Shown here: positions 54,803-63,742 of the stretch, in pieces | How the letters are laid out: each line of letters begins with the position of its first letter | How positions within the stretch are numbered: position 1 is the first letter of the stretch | Origin: Aquibium sp. ELW1220 | Lineage (GTDB): Bacteria; Pseudomonadota; Alphaproteobacteria; Rhizobiales; Rhizobiaceae | Length of the DNA: 64,000 bases | Assembly: GCF_030398385.1 (NCBI RefSeq) | Contig: NZ_JAOAOQ010000005.1 | Span: 62,001 to 126,000 of the forward strand | Reading direction: 5' to 3' | The notes under the pieces: model-generated | Told to the model about the DNA's origin: nothing | What the model saw: only the letters and a program-made list of their open reading frames with translations | Databases searched by the model: none | Position numbers and translations under genes: made by a program

Positions 54803-55792
54803 ATGAAGCGTCTCGTCCTTGGCCTGATGGCCGCAACAGTTCTGTCGGTGCCGGCTTTCGCGGCCGATATCGCACCCGCGATCATCTATGATCTGGGCGG
54901 CAAGTTCGACAAGTCGTTCAACGAAGCGGCCTACAACGGCGCCGAGAAGTTCAAGGCCGAAACCGGCATCGAGTATGTCGAGTTCGAGATCTCCAACGAT
55001 GCCCAGCGCGAGCAGGCGCTGCAGCGGTTCGCGGACGACGGCCGCAATCCGATCCTGATGGCGGGCTTCTCCTGGGCGGCGGCACTCGAGAAGGTGGCTG
55101 CCGAGTATCCGGAGACCAATTTCGCGATCATCGACATGGTCGTCGACGCGCCGAACGTTCGCTCGGTCGTCTACAAGGAGCATGAGGGTTCGTACCTGGT
55201 CGGCGTCATGGCCGCGATGGCTTCCGATTCCAAGAAGGTCGGCTTCATCGGCGGCATGGACATCCCGCTGATCCGCAAGTTCGGCTGCGGCTATGTCGGC
55301 GGTGCCAAGGCGGCCGGTGCGACCGACGTGTTCCAGAACATGACCGGCGACACGCCGGCTGCCTGGAACGACCCGACGAAGGGCGGCGAGATCGCCAAGG
55401 CGCAGATGGACCAGGGTGCGGACGTGATCTACGCTGCGGCCGGCGGCACCGGCGTTGGCGTGCTCCAGGCCGCCGCGGATGCGGGCAAGCTCGGCGTCGG
55501 CGTCGACTCCAACCAGAACGGCCTTCAGCCGGGCAAGGTTCTCACTTCCATGCTGAAGCGCGTCGACGTGGCAGTCTACAACGCCTTCAACGACGCCAAG
55601 AACGATCAGTTCTCCTACGGCTTCAACGTGCTCGGCCTCGCCGAGGACGGCGTCGGCTACGCCATGGACGACAACAACAAGGAACTCGTAAGCGCGGAAA
55701 TGCTCGAGGCTGTGGAGAAGGCCAAGGCCGACATCATTGCCGGCACCATCCAGGTTCACGACTACATGTCGGACAACGCCTGCCCCTACTGA
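54803..55792 (+). CDS. BMP-family nucleoside ABC transporter substrate-binding protein
   Basis: A 329-residue periplasmic binding protein of the BMP/PnrA family with signal peptide MKRLVLGLMAATVLSVPAFA and no lipobox, so it is soluble. Typical segments are YDLGGKFDKSFNEAAYNGAEKF, GVMAAMASDSKKVGFIGGMDIP and GVDSNQNGLQPGKVLTSMLKRVD-type. Members bind purine nucleosides. Its likely partners, an ATPase and two permeases of the matching class, lie 4 kb away at 59909-63544. ATG 54803 suits the AGGGTG site; GTG 54794 is possible. Confidence 0.9.
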   Translation: MKRLVLGLMAATVLSVPAFAADIAPAIIYDLGGKFDKSFNEAAYNGAEKFKAETGIEYVEFEISNDAQREQALQRFADDGRNPILMAGFSWAAALEKVAAEYPETNFAIIDMVVDAPNVRSVVYKEHEGSYLVGVMAAMASDSKKVGFIGGMDIPLIRKFGCGYVGGAKAAGATDVFQNMTGDTPAAWNDPTKGGEIAKAQMDQGADVIYAAAGGTGVGVLQAAADAGKLGVGVDSNQNGLQPGKVLTSMLKRVDVAVYNAFNDAKNDQFSYGFNVLGLAEDGVGYAMDDNNKELVSAEMLEAVEKAKADIIAGTIQVHDYMSDNACPY

Positions 55793-55814
55793 TCGGATCG
55801 GCATTTTTCGGAAG

Positions 55815-55847
55815 CCGCCGGGCCTGTGCCCGGCGGTTTTGTTTTTT
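55815..55847 (+). terminator. Intrinsic terminator of the BMP gene
   Basis: CCGCCGGGC and GCCCGGCGG form a perfect 9-bp stem with tetraloop CTGT, followed by TTTTGTTTTTT. It begins 22 bases after the stop and is the strongest terminator in the window, so the BMP gene is a single-gene transcript end. Confidence 0.92.
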
Positions 55848-55936
55848 GCCATTCGGGACCGACCGGTTGTGGCGGATGACGACGGCCCTGTATCCTCCGC
55901 CATCGTCAGGGGCCGCCTTCGATTCGGCCAACACGC

Positions 55937-57133
55937 ATGAGCCGGATCATGACATCGAACGGAAACGCCCGCCGCATCGCGGCCCTCGTCATGCTGTTGG
56001 CAGCCGGGATCCTGGCCGGGGCGCAACTTGCCAAGATCGCGCCACTGGTCGACTGGTACCAGCGTGAGGCCGGCTATTCGCTCGTCACGATCGGCTGGCT
56101 CACCTCGACGCTCGGCCTTTTCGTGGCTCTGGCTGCGCTGCCAGCCGCCTTCGCCATCGACCGCGTCGGCATGTACACTTCGTTTGTCCTGTCCTCCGCA
56201 GCGCTTGCTATCGGTGGCGTGATGCTCGCGGCTTTCGAGGCGCCGGCAGCGGTTCTGTCCGGCCGTCTCGTCGAGGCACTCGGCTATCTGGTCATCGTCA
56301 TCGCGACGCCCGCGCTGCTTGCCGCGCTTGCGCCCGACCGGCTGAAGGCGCCGGCCCTCGCCGTCTGGGGTGGTTTCGTGCCGCTCGGCTATGCCTTCGC
56401 GGACTTCTCCGCCGCCGCCCTGCTGCCGATCATTGCGCCGCAGGCCTACCTGATGGTCGTAGCCCTCTGCTTCGCTCTTTGCGCTGCCGGCGCGGCCGTC
56501 CTGTCGCTCGGCCTGAAGCCGGCCGGCAGCGATGCCACGGCGAATCGACAGTCGGCGACCATCGGCTCGACGTTCACCGTTCCGGTCGGCGCTGTGGCCG
56601 CCGCCTTCGGCGCCTACGTCGTCCTGTCGCTTGGCTTCTTCTCGTTCCTACCGAGCTTCGCCGGAGACGGGACCGGCGCGATTCTTCTCTCAGCCGGCTT
56701 CGTCGCGCTTCTTGTTCCTTTCGGAAACGTGCTGGCCGGCATCCTCGTCGAAGGCCGGAGCGCGCGCTTCATCGCATGGCTGACGGTGGTGGGCTTCCTG
56801 GCGAGCGCGGCATCGGCGGTGCCATTCTTCTCCTCGCCCGACCCGGTGATCGCGACCGCGTCGGCCGTCGTCTTCGCCATCGCCGGGGGCGTGGTGGCAT
56901 CGGCGCTGTTCGCCAGCATTCCGTCGGTGGTTCCGCTCGGCGGTTCCGTCGCAGTGGGAATCGGTCTCGTCGCGCAATCAGGCGGGCTAGGTACGCTGGT
57001 CGGCCCTCCGCTCGCCGGCTATGTGATCTCGGAATTCGCCTGGTCGGGCTTCGGCTGGTTCCTGGCCGGCATATCGCTGCTGGGCATCGCCTGCCTGGTA
57101 CCGATGCTGCGCGCCGGTCCCCCGTCGGCTTGA
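55937..57133 (+). CDS. MFS transporter
   Basis: A 398-residue major facilitator protein with about twelve hydrophobic helices in two halves joined by a loop near residues 195-215 (KPAGSDATANRQSATIG). The intracellular motif between helices 2 and 3 is modified (AFAIDRVGMYTSF). It resembles cyanate/nitrate-type or drug-type MFS proteins but the substrate cannot be read. It follows a strong terminator and converges with the anti-sigma gene, the stops being 9 bases apart. Confidence 0.85.
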   Translation: MSRIMTSNGNARRIAALVMLLAAGILAGAQLAKIAPLVDWYQREAGYSLVTIGWLTSTLGLFVALAALPAAFAIDRVGMYTSFVLSSAALAIGGVMLAAFEAPAAVLSGRLVEALGYLVIVIATPALLAALAPDRLKAPALAVWGGFVPLGYAFADFSAAALLPIIAPQAYLMVVALCFALCAAGAAVLSLGLKPAGSDATANRQSATIGSTFTVPVGAVAAAFGAYVVLSLGFFSFLPSFAGDGTGAILLSAGFVALLVPFGNVLAGILVEGRSARFIAWLTVVGFLASAASAVPFFSSPDPVIATASAVVFAIAGGVVASALFASIPSVVPLGGSVAVGIGLVAQSGGLGTLVGPPLAGYVISEFAWSGFGWFLAGISLLGIACLVPMLRAGPPSA

Positions 57134-57142
57134 ACGCGGGTA

Positions 57143-57874
57143 TCACCGGCGCCCGGCAACGGGCAGGGCGGTACCTCTGTAGATGAAGAGTTCTTCCCTT
57201 GCGGAGGCCGTACCGTCTCCCGCGGCAACGCCGTAGCGCTGTCCGGCCTTCGGCGGCGGCAGGTCCGGTCCGCGCCAGCGTGTTGCGCCGCCCGCAAGGA
57301 GCGTTCCCAGCGGCACGAAGCCGATGGCATCGTCATAGATCGTAAACAGCTGCGCCGCCTCGCCGTCGGATGTCGCCGCCAGCGTCAGTGGCACGAAGCG
57401 CATCATGTCGTCGTCGCCGATCTCCAGGATGCCGCCGACGTCACCATCCTGATCGATGAGAGCCACCACGAAGTCGGGCGTCCCCGGACGCGCCCTGATG
57501 TCTCCCGCAACGTAGCTCGCGCCACAGGCCAATGCCAAGCAGGCCACCAGGAGCGCGCCTTTCCAGCCCGTCTGCGGTTGCGACGGCGCGACGCTGCTGT
57601 CGGTGCGCCGCCTGGTCTTTGCAAGGCTGGAGGGCGTCGCCGCAATTGCTGTGCGCATCTGCGGAAGGTCGCCGAGGCCAGCTTCGACGGCCCGCCACAA
57701 CTCCTTGTCGGCGACGACGTCGCTGCGCCTGATCCGCTCGGAGAGGCGCAGCACGGCTTCACGGAACTGCGGATCACGCTCGAGATCGCGCTCGGCGCGC
57801 TCGCGTTCGGCCGGCTCCATCCGGCCCATCACGTAGTCGCCCGCCCGTCCGTAACGATCGCTGTCGCTGCTCAT
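57143..57874 (-). CDS. Anti-sigma factor, RskA-like, single membrane helix
   Basis: A 243-residue protein. The N-terminal part (DYVMGRMEPAERERAERDLERDPQFREAV) resembles the anti-sigma zinc-less domain of RskA-type proteins. A membrane helix at about 104-121 (GALLVACLALACGASYVAG) is followed by a periplasmic RskA domain ending PPPKAGQRYGVAAGDG-type. ATG 57874 begins the conserved region. No sigma-factor gene is adjacent, so the partner is encoded elsewhere or the protein has another role. Confidence 0.7.
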   Translation of the reverse strand: MSSDSDRYGRAGDYVMGRMEPAERERAERDLERDPQFREAVLRLSERIRRSDVVADKELWRAVEAGLGDLPQMRTAIAATPSSLAKTRRRTDSSVAPSQPQTGWKGALLVACLALACGASYVAGDIRARPGTPDFVVALIDQDGDVGGILEIGDDDMMRFVPLTLAATSDGEAAQLFTIYDDAIGFVPLGTLLAGGATRWRGPDLPPPKAGQRYGVAAGDGTASAREELFIYRGTALPVAGRR

Positions 57875-57975
57875 GCCGTCCGTTCCGAAACCGGTCCTCC
57901 CAGGACGAGCAATGATACCGCATCCCGGATTGCAGCGGAACCTTCGAATGGAGAGCGGGTTCCGTCTGCCGCCGT

Positions 57976-58182
57976 CTACCAGTGCGGCGGCTTGGTCACC
58001 GGGACGTCGGAACCCGATTGCTCCTCTACGGCGAGAAAGCGCTCGGTCAGAAGATCGAGCTTCTTGCGCAGTTTTTCCACCACGGTCCACTGTTCCGCGA
58101 CCTGGCCGGACAATTCCTCGATCGTCCGCTCCTGCTCCGCCACAATCATCTCCAGTCGGGCGATGCGATCCTCGTCGGTCAT
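57976..58182 (-). CDS. slyX: SlyX family protein
   Basis: A 68-residue coiled-coil protein (ARLEMIVAEQERTIEELSGQ) ending in the SlyX C-terminal signature VTKPPHW (proline-rich, PPHY-like). Function of SlyX is unknown. ATG 58182 overlaps the thioesterase stop as ATGA. Confidence 0.9.
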   Translation of the reverse strand: MTDEDRIARLEMIVAEQERTIEELSGQVAEQWTVVEKLRKKLDLLTERFLAVEEQSGSDVPVTKPPHW

Positions 58183-58613
58183 GCCGAAATCCCTTCGAGT
58201 GCGGAGCGCAGCTTCTCGTTGAGCGGCTGTGGCCTGCGACTTTCCCGGTTCACGTAGACGTGGATGAAGAAACCCTCCGCCGCCGCAGTCTCCTCCTCGT
58301 TCCGGAACAGCCCGACCTCGTAGCGCACGGAACTCGACCCGATCCTCGCGACGCGGAGGCCAGCCGCCACGACGTCCGGGAAGGCCATTTCGCTGAAGTA
58401 TCGGCATCCGGTCTCCACGACGAGGCCAATCTGATCGCCGCCGTGAAAGTCGAGCACGCCCTGCTCGACCAGCCAGCCGTTCACCGCCGTGTCGAACAGC
58501 GAATAGTGCACGACGTTGTTCATGTGGCCGTAGACGTCGTTGTCCATCCAGCGCGTCGGGATGGTGCGGAAGGCGCGGTAATCGGCGCGGGTACCGGCAG
58601 CGGGGCGCGTCAT
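58179..58613 (-). CDS. Acyl-CoA thioesterase, 4-hydroxybenzoyl-CoA thioesterase (hot-dog) type
   Basis: A 144-residue hot-dog thioesterase of the YbgC/FcbC type. The catalytic Asp lies in RWMDNDVYGHMNN (residues 21-33), followed by the usual YSLFDTAVNGWL. It hydrolyses short- or branched-chain acyl-CoA; the exact substrate is unknown. ATG 58613 overlaps the alcohol dehydrogenase stop as ATGA and is chosen over two upstream GTG codons. slyX is coupled behind it. Confidence 0.87.
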   Translation of the reverse strand: MTRPAAGTRADYRAFRTIPTRWMDNDVYGHMNNVVHYSLFDTAVNGWLVEQGVLDFHGGDQIGLVVETGCRYFSEMAFPDVVAAGLRVARIGSSSVRYEVGLFRNEEETAAAEGFFIHVYVNRESRRPQPLNEKLRSALEGISA

Positions 58614-59788
58614 CACCACGCCGCGCGGTAGATTGCCAGCGCGTCGGCTTCGGATACCGGGCGCGGGTTGTTAATGAGCAGGCGCTGCTGCTTCATGGCA
58701 TCGGACGCCATCCTGGCCAGGTGTTCCTCGCCTATGCCGACGTCGCGCAGGCGTGGCTGAAGACCGACGCGCGCGGAGAGCGAAGCCAGTGCTTCGATGA
58801 AGGCGGCGCAGCGGCCCTGCACGCCTTCTTCGCGCGCCAGGTCCGGGAAGGCGTCGCCCGCGATCTCGGCATAGAGATGCGCAGCGTCAGGGGCGTTGAA
58901 TCGCAGCACGTGCGGCAGCACCAGCGCGTTGGACAACCCATGCGGTATGTGGAAGGTGCCGCCGATCGGGTAGGCCAGCGCATGCACCGCCGCCACGGGC
59001 GAGTTGGCAAAGGCCTGTCCGGCCAGCATCGATCCGAGCAGCATGGCGCCGCGCGCAGCGATGTTCCCGCCTTCGTTCACCGCCGTCTCGATGTTGGCGC
59101 CCAGCAGTTGCAGTGCCTGTTTCGCCAGGCTGCGCGACAGCGGGTTGTTGTTGGCACTTTTCGAAGCATAGGCCTCGATGGCGTGCACCATGGCGTCGAT
59201 CCCGGTCGCAGCCGTGATCGACGGCGGCAGGCCGAGCGTCAGTTCCGCATCGAGCACGGCGACATCGGGCAGGATGACGGGCGAGGAGACGCCGCGCTTC
59301 TCCTCCTTGCCGACGGTGATGATGGAGACGGGCGTGACCTCCGAGCCCGTGCCGGCCGTGGTCGGTACCAGGACCAGAGGCAGTCGCGGCCCCTTCGCAT
59401 TGCCCACGCCCCAGGCGCCGTCGAGATCCTCGTTCGAGCCGATCAGCAGCGCGGCGAGCTTGGCGACATCGAGCGACGAGCCGCCGCCGAATCCTACGAC
59501 TCCGGTCGCTCCGGCGGCCCGTCCCGCCTCGACGGCCTTCATCAGCGTGGCGAGTGAGGGGTCAGCCTCGACCTGGTCGAAGATCGTCACCGATCTGCCC
59601 TCTTCCTCGAATGAGGCCAAAGCCTGGTCGCAGAGCCCCAGCCGGCGCAGGCCCGGATCGGTGACGAACAGAATCGCCTCCCCGAGCCTCTTGCCTGCGA
59701 TCGAACCGAGTCGCCTGGCGGCGCCGTTCTCGAACACGATGGAAGGAGTGGTGTTGAAGGTGAAGGGGGGGAATGCCGGATTTGTCAT
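58613..59788 (-). CDS. Iron-containing alcohol dehydrogenase family protein
   Basis: A 391-residue group III alcohol dehydrogenase. NAD(P)-binding GGGSSLDVAKLAALL (about residue 100) and metal-ligand segments DAMVHAIEAYASK and HALAYPIGGTFHIPHGLSNALVLPHVL are clear. The family includes butanol, lactaldehyde and maleylacetate reductases; the substrate cannot be fixed. It is the first of three coupled genes (dehydrogenase, thioesterase, slyX). Upstream it is divergent from the nucleoside importer across 120 bases. Confidence 0.88.
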   Translation of the reverse strand: MTNPAFPPFTFNTTPSIVFENGAARRLGSIAGKRLGEAILFVTDPGLRRLGLCDQALASFEEEGRSVTIFDQVEADPSLATLMKAVEAGRAAGATGVVGFGGGSSLDVAKLAALLIGSNEDLDGAWGVGNAKGPRLPLVLVPTTAGTGSEVTPVSIITVGKEEKRGVSSPVILPDVAVLDAELTLGLPPSITAATGIDAMVHAIEAYASKSANNNPLSRSLAKQALQLLGANIETAVNEGGNIAARGAMLLGSMLAGQAFANSPVAAVHALAYPIGGTFHIPHGLSNALVLPHVLRFNAPDAAHLYAEIAGDAFPDLAREEGVQGRCAAFIEALASLSARVGLQPRLRDVGIGEEHLARMASDAMKQQRLLINNPRPVSEADALAIYRAAW

Positions 59789-59871
59789 GGCGCGGAAATT
59801 GACAAGCCGGGAGGCTTTTGTCGAGAGTGATCGGCGGGCGATTGGCAACCGCGATTTTGCGTGTTAGCAAC

Positions 59872-59881
59872 TTTGATCAAA
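59872..59881. repeat. Perfect 10-bp palindrome upstream of the nucleoside importer
   Basis: TTTGATCAAA lies 27 bases before the ATG at 59909, in an AT-rich leader between divergent genes. It could be an operator of the importer; a 10-bp palindrome by itself is weak evidence. Confidence 0.3.
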
Positions 59882-59908
59882 CGATAAAAAATAAGGGGAT
59901 ACGGTTGC

Positions 59909-61441
59909 ATGGCGCCAGCTGCAATCGAACTCAAAGGCATAAACAAGAGTTTCGGCGCGGTTCATGCCAACCGCGACATCCACATCGAGATTCCGAAGGG
60001 TACGATCCACGGCATCATCGGCGAGAACGGCGCCGGCAAGTCCACGTTGATGTCGATCCTTTACGGCTTCTACCAGGCCGATAGCGGCGAGATTTTCGTC
60101 GACAGCAAGAAGACCGAGATCAAGACGCCCAACGACGCCATCGCGGCCGGCATCGGCATGGTGCACCAGCATTTCATGCTGGTCGAGAATTTCACGGTTC
60201 TGGAAAACATCATCCTCGGCGCGGAGGGCTCGCAGCTTCTTAACGCCGGCATCGCGCGGGCGCGCGCCGAACTGCATCGGCTGGAGAAGGACTACGGCCT
60301 GGAGGTGGACCCGGACGCGGTGATCGAGGAACTGGCGGTCGGCCTGCAGCAGCGGGTCGAGATCCTGAAGGCGCTGTATCGCGGCGCCGAAATCCTGATC
60401 CTCGACGAGCCGACCGGCGTTTTGACACCGGCCGAGGCCGACCACCTCTTCCGCATCCTGCGCATGCTGAAGGACGAGGGAAAGACCGTCGTGCTGATCA
60501 CGCACAAGCTGCGCGAGATCATGGCGGTGACGGACAACGTCTCCGTCATGCGGCAGGGCACGATCGTGGCCACCCGAAAGACCGCCGAAACGACGGTGGA
60601 GGAGTTGGCGGAACTCATGGTCGGCCGCCGCGTGCTTTTGCATGTGGAAAAGGGCGAGCCGAAGCCGGCGGAGGTCAAGCTGTCGGTGAAGAACCTGACG
60701 GTGAAGGATTCCCGCGGCGTCACCATGGTCTCGGACGTGTCCTTCGACGTGCGCGCGGGCGAGATCGTCGGCATCGCGGGCGTCGCCGGCAATGGCCAGT
60801 CCGAACTGCTGGAGACGATCGCCGGTATCCGCAAGGCGATCTCGGGCAGCGTCCTGCTCGACGGCAGGCCGATAGACGTGACAGGCGCGGCCGATCCGGG
60901 AGAACTGCGCGACCGCGGACTGGCCCACGTGCCGGAAGACCGTCATCACGTCGGGCTCGTCCTGCCCTTCGAGGAGAACGAGAACGCGATGCTCGGCTAT
61001 CACGACGACGCGAAGTTCCTGAACGGCCCGTTCCTGAACATCGAAGCGATCCGCGCCGATGCGCGCGAGAAGATCCAGAAGTACGACATCCGGCCCGCCG
61101 ACTGCCGCCTGAAGACCGCCAACTTTTCCGGCGGCAACCAGCAGAAGATCGTGCTGGCCCGCGAGATGGAGCACGATCCGGGCGTGCTGATCGTCGGCCA
61201 ACCGACACGCGGCGTCGACGTCGGCGCCATCGAGTTCATCCACAAGCAGCTGATTGCCATGCGCGACGGCGGCAAGGCCGTGCTGCTGGTCTCCGTCGAA
61301 CTCGACGAGATCCGCTCGCTGTCGGACCGCATCCTCGTGATGTTCGACGGCCGCGTGGTCGGGGAGCGCGGTCCGGACGCGACGGAGGGCGAGCTCGGCC
61401 TGCTGATGGCCGGCGTGGAAGCCCGGGAGGCTGCGGAATAA
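59909..61441 (+). CDS. Nucleoside ABC transporter ATP-binding protein, two ABC domains
   Basis: A 510-residue ATPase with two ABC modules, of the YufO/NupA or BmpB class. The first has Walker A GENGAGKS at 38-45, signature VGLQQR and Walker B LILDEPTGVL. The second has a degenerate P-loop (GVAGNGQSE), signature FSGGNQQK and GQPTRGVD in place of the usual DEPT, as is normal for this class. AAGGGGA lies upstream. Its stop TAA overlaps the next ATG. The BMP protein at 54803 is the likely binding component. Confidence 0.92.
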   Translation: MAPAAIELKGINKSFGAVHANRDIHIEIPKGTIHGIIGENGAGKSTLMSILYGFYQADSGEIFVDSKKTEIKTPNDAIAAGIGMVHQHFMLVENFTVLENIILGAEGSQLLNAGIARARAELHRLEKDYGLEVDPDAVIEELAVGLQQRVEILKALYRGAEILILDEPTGVLTPAEADHLFRILRMLKDEGKTVVLITHKLREIMAVTDNVSVMRQGTIVATRKTAETTVEELAELMVGRRVLLHVEKGEPKPAEVKLSVKNLTVKDSRGVTMVSDVSFDVRAGEIVGIAGVAGNGQSELLETIAGIRKAISGSVLLDGRPIDVTGAADPGELRDRGLAHVPEDRHHVGLVLPFEENENAMLGYHDDAKFLNGPFLNIEAIRADAREKIQKYDIRPADCRLKTANFSGGNQQKIVLAREMEHDPGVLIVGQPTRGVDVGAIEFIHKQLIAMRDGGKAVLLVSVELDEIRSLSDRILVMFDGRVVGERGPDATEGELGLLMAGVEAREAAE

Positions 61442-62580
61442 TGGCTACACCCTATGCCAAGCTGCCGGCCTGGGCCGATTACGGCCTGATCCCGCTGATC
61501 AATCTTTTCGTGGCTTTCGCGGTCGCAGGGCTGGTCGTGCTCCTGGTCGGCGAAAGCCCGGTGCAGGCCGCGACGCTGCTCATCAAGGGCGCCTTCGGGT
61601 CGGGAGCCGGCATCGGCTACACGCTCTACTACGCGACGAGCTTCATCTTTACGGGTCTCGCGGTGGCGGTTGCCTTCCATTGCGGCCTGTTCAACATCGG
61701 CGGCGAGGGTCAGGCCTATGTCGGCGGGCTGGGCGTCGCGATCGTCTGCCTGTCCTTCGACAGCGTCTTTCCCTGGTGGGTGAACTTCCCGCTGGCCATC
61801 CTCGGAAGTGCGGCGATCGGCGCCTTCTGGGCGATGATCCCGGCGATCCTGCAGGCCAAGCGCGGCAGCCACATCGTCATCACGACGATCATGTTCAACT
61901 TCATCGCTGCAAGCCTGATGGTCTATCTGCTGGTCGGGCCGCTCAAGCCGATGAATTCCATGGCACCGCAGACGCGCACCTTCGCGCAGGACGCCTGGCT
62001 GCCCAAGCTCGACTGGCTGCTGGAGATGTTCGGGGCCACGATCCGCTCGACGCCGCTCAACCTGTCCTTCGTGCTGGCGCTGGTGATGGCCGTTGTCGTG
62101 TGGGTGCTGATCTGGCGCACGAAGCTCGGCTACGAGATCCGCACCTACGGGTTCAGCCCCAAGGCCGCGAAGTATGCCGGCATCGGCGAGGCGCGCATCA
62201 TCGTCATCACCATGATGATCTCCGGCGCACTGGCCGGCATGATGGCGCTGAACCCTGTGATGGGCGACCAGCACCGCCTGCAGCTCGACTTCGTCACCGG
62301 CGCCGGTTTCGTCGGAATCGCGGTGGCTTTGATGGGCAGGTCGCACCCGGCCGGCATCGTGCCGGCGGCGATCCTGTTCGGCATGCTCTATCAGGGCGGG
62401 GCGGAGATCTCCTTCGTCATGCCCAACATCTCGCGCGACATGATCGTCATCATCCAGGGCCTGGTGATCCTGTTCGCCGGCGCGCTGGAGCACATGTTCC
62501 GGCCGAGCCTTCAGGCGGCGCTGGCGAGCCTTGCGCCAAAGTCGATGGGCATGAACGCGGCGAAACGGGAAGGAGCCTGA
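61441..62580 (+). CDS. Nucleoside ABC transporter permease (YufP-like)
   Basis: A 379-residue permease of the branched-chain/sugar/nucleoside class, with about nine to ten hydrophobic segments. FHCGLFNIGGEGQAYVGGLG and FVGIAVALMGRSHPAGIVPAAILFGML-type segments are typical of the YufP/BmpC family. It forms the membrane channel with the next permease, which begins 1 base after its stop. Confidence 0.9.
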   Translation: MATPYAKLPAWADYGLIPLINLFVAFAVAGLVVLLVGESPVQAATLLIKGAFGSGAGIGYTLYYATSFIFTGLAVAVAFHCGLFNIGGEGQAYVGGLGVAIVCLSFDSVFPWWVNFPLAILGSAAIGAFWAMIPAILQAKRGSHIVITTIMFNFIAASLMVYLLVGPLKPMNSMAPQTRTFAQDAWLPKLDWLLEMFGATIRSTPLNLSFVLALVMAVVVWVLIWRTKLGYEIRTYGFSPKAAKYAGIGEARIIVITMMISGALAGMMALNPVMGDQHRLQLDFVTGAGFVGIAVALMGRSHPAGIVPAAILFGMLYQGGAEISFVMPNISRDMIVIIQGLVILFAGALEHMFRPSLQAALASLAPKSMGMNAAKREGA

Positions 62581-62581
62581 C

Positions 62582-63544
62582 ATGGATACGCTGGTCCAGC
62601 TCCTCGACGCGACGGTGCGCGTTTCGGTGCCGCTTCTGCTCGCTTGCCTCGCCGGGCTCTATTCGGAGCGGTCGGGCGTCTTCGACATCGGGCTGGAAGG
62701 CAAGATGCTGGCCGGCGCCTTCGCGGGCGCCGCAGCCGCCGCGGCCTTCGGATCGGCCTGGATCGGACTGTCGGCGGCGATCCTCGTCGCGGTGTTCCTG
62801 GCGCTGGTGCACGGCTTCGCCTCGATCACCCATCGCGGCAACCAGATCGTCTCGGGCGTCGCGATCAACTTCATCGCGGCCGGCTCGACCATCATCCTGG
62901 GCCAGGCCTGGTTCCGGCAGGGCGGACGAACTCCGTCGCTGGCAGGCGATGCGCGGTTCCAGACGATCGACCTGCCGGGGGCAGCGGCGGTGAGCGACGT
63001 GCCGGTGCTCGGACCGATCTATTCCGACATCATCTCCGGGCACTCCATCCTGGTCTACTTCGCCTTCTTCATGGTGCCCTTCACCTGGTGGGCGCTGTTT
63101 CGCACCCGCTTCGGGCTGAGGCTGAGGGCCGTGGGCGAGAACCCGGCCGCGGTCGACACCGCCGGCATCTCGGTCACCTGGCTGCGCTACCGCGCGGTGA
63201 TTATCACCGGCATACTGACCGGCGTCGCGGGCGCCTATTTGTCGGTGGCGCAGAATGCCGGCTTCGTGAAGGACATGACAGCCGGCAAGGGCTTCATCGC
63301 TCTGGCGGCGCTGATCTTTGCCAAGTGGAAGCCTGTGCCGGCCATGTTCGCCTGCCTGCTGTTCGGCTTCCTCGAAGCCTCCTCGATCCGCTTCCAGGGC
63401 ATGGACTGGCCGCTCGTCGGCCGCGTGCCGGTCCAGCTGATCAACGCGCTGCCTTTCGTGCTCACCGTCATCCTGCTCGCCGGCTTCATCGGCCGCGCGA
63501 TACCGCCGAAGGCGGGCGGAGTGGCGTATGTGAAGGAGAGGTGA
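62582..63544 (+). CDS. Nucleoside ABC transporter permease (YufQ-like)
   Basis: A 320-residue permease, shorter partner of the preceding gene. YSERSGVFDIGLEGKMLAGA near the N-terminus and GKGFIALAALIFAKWKP near 240 are signatures of the YufQ/BmpD family. It follows directly in the operon. Two heptamer repeat arrays and then cytidine deaminase come after it. Confidence 0.9.
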   Translation: MDTLVQLLDATVRVSVPLLLACLAGLYSERSGVFDIGLEGKMLAGAFAGAAAAAAFGSAWIGLSAAILVAVFLALVHGFASITHRGNQIVSGVAINFIAAGSTIILGQAWFRQGGRTPSLAGDARFQTIDLPGAAAVSDVPVLGPIYSDIISGHSILVYFAFFMVPFTWWALFRTRFGLRLRAVGENPAAVDTAGISVTWLRYRAVIITGILTGVAGAYLSVAQNAGFVKDMTAGKGFIALAALIFAKWKPVPAMFACLLFGFLEASSIRFQGMDWPLVGRVPVQLINALPFVLTVILLAGFIGRAIPPKAGGVAYVKER

Positions 63545-63555
63545 GCGGGGAGTAG

Positions 63556-63625
63556 TAGCGAATAGCGAATAGTGAGTAGTGAGTAGTGAGTAGTGAGTAG
63601 TGAGTAGTGAGTAGTGAGTAGTGAG
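63556..63625. repeat. Heptanucleotide tandem array, TAGCGAA x2 then TAGTGAG x8
   Basis: Ten exact 7-base units run without gaps: two TAGCGAA followed by eight TAGTGAG. The array begins 12 bases after the permease stop. It carries a stop codon (TAG or TGA) in every frame, so it is not coding. Heptamer arrays like this vary in copy number by slippage. Confidence 0.95.
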
Positions 63626-63683
63626 TGGGTCTGTTCGGATGAAGGAAAACTTGTAGACAGGTGATTGTGGCGGCGGTCATTTT

Positions 63684-63732
63684 TCGCCATTCGCCATTCG
63701 CCATTCGCCATTCGCCATTCGCCATTCGCCAC
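63684..63732. repeat. Heptanucleotide tandem array, TCGCCAT x6 plus one variant
   Basis: Six exact TCGCCAT units are followed by TCGCCAC. Read on the minus strand the unit is GAATGGC (rotated), one base from the GAATAGC unit in the array 58 bases upstream, so the two arrays are related and inverted. It abuts the cdd ribosome site (AGGAG from 63733). Confidence 0.95.
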
Positions 63733-63742
63733 AGGAGCCCCC

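Noticed and set aside
63556-63732. CRISPR array
   Set aside because: Units are 7 bases with no spacers and there are no cas genes.
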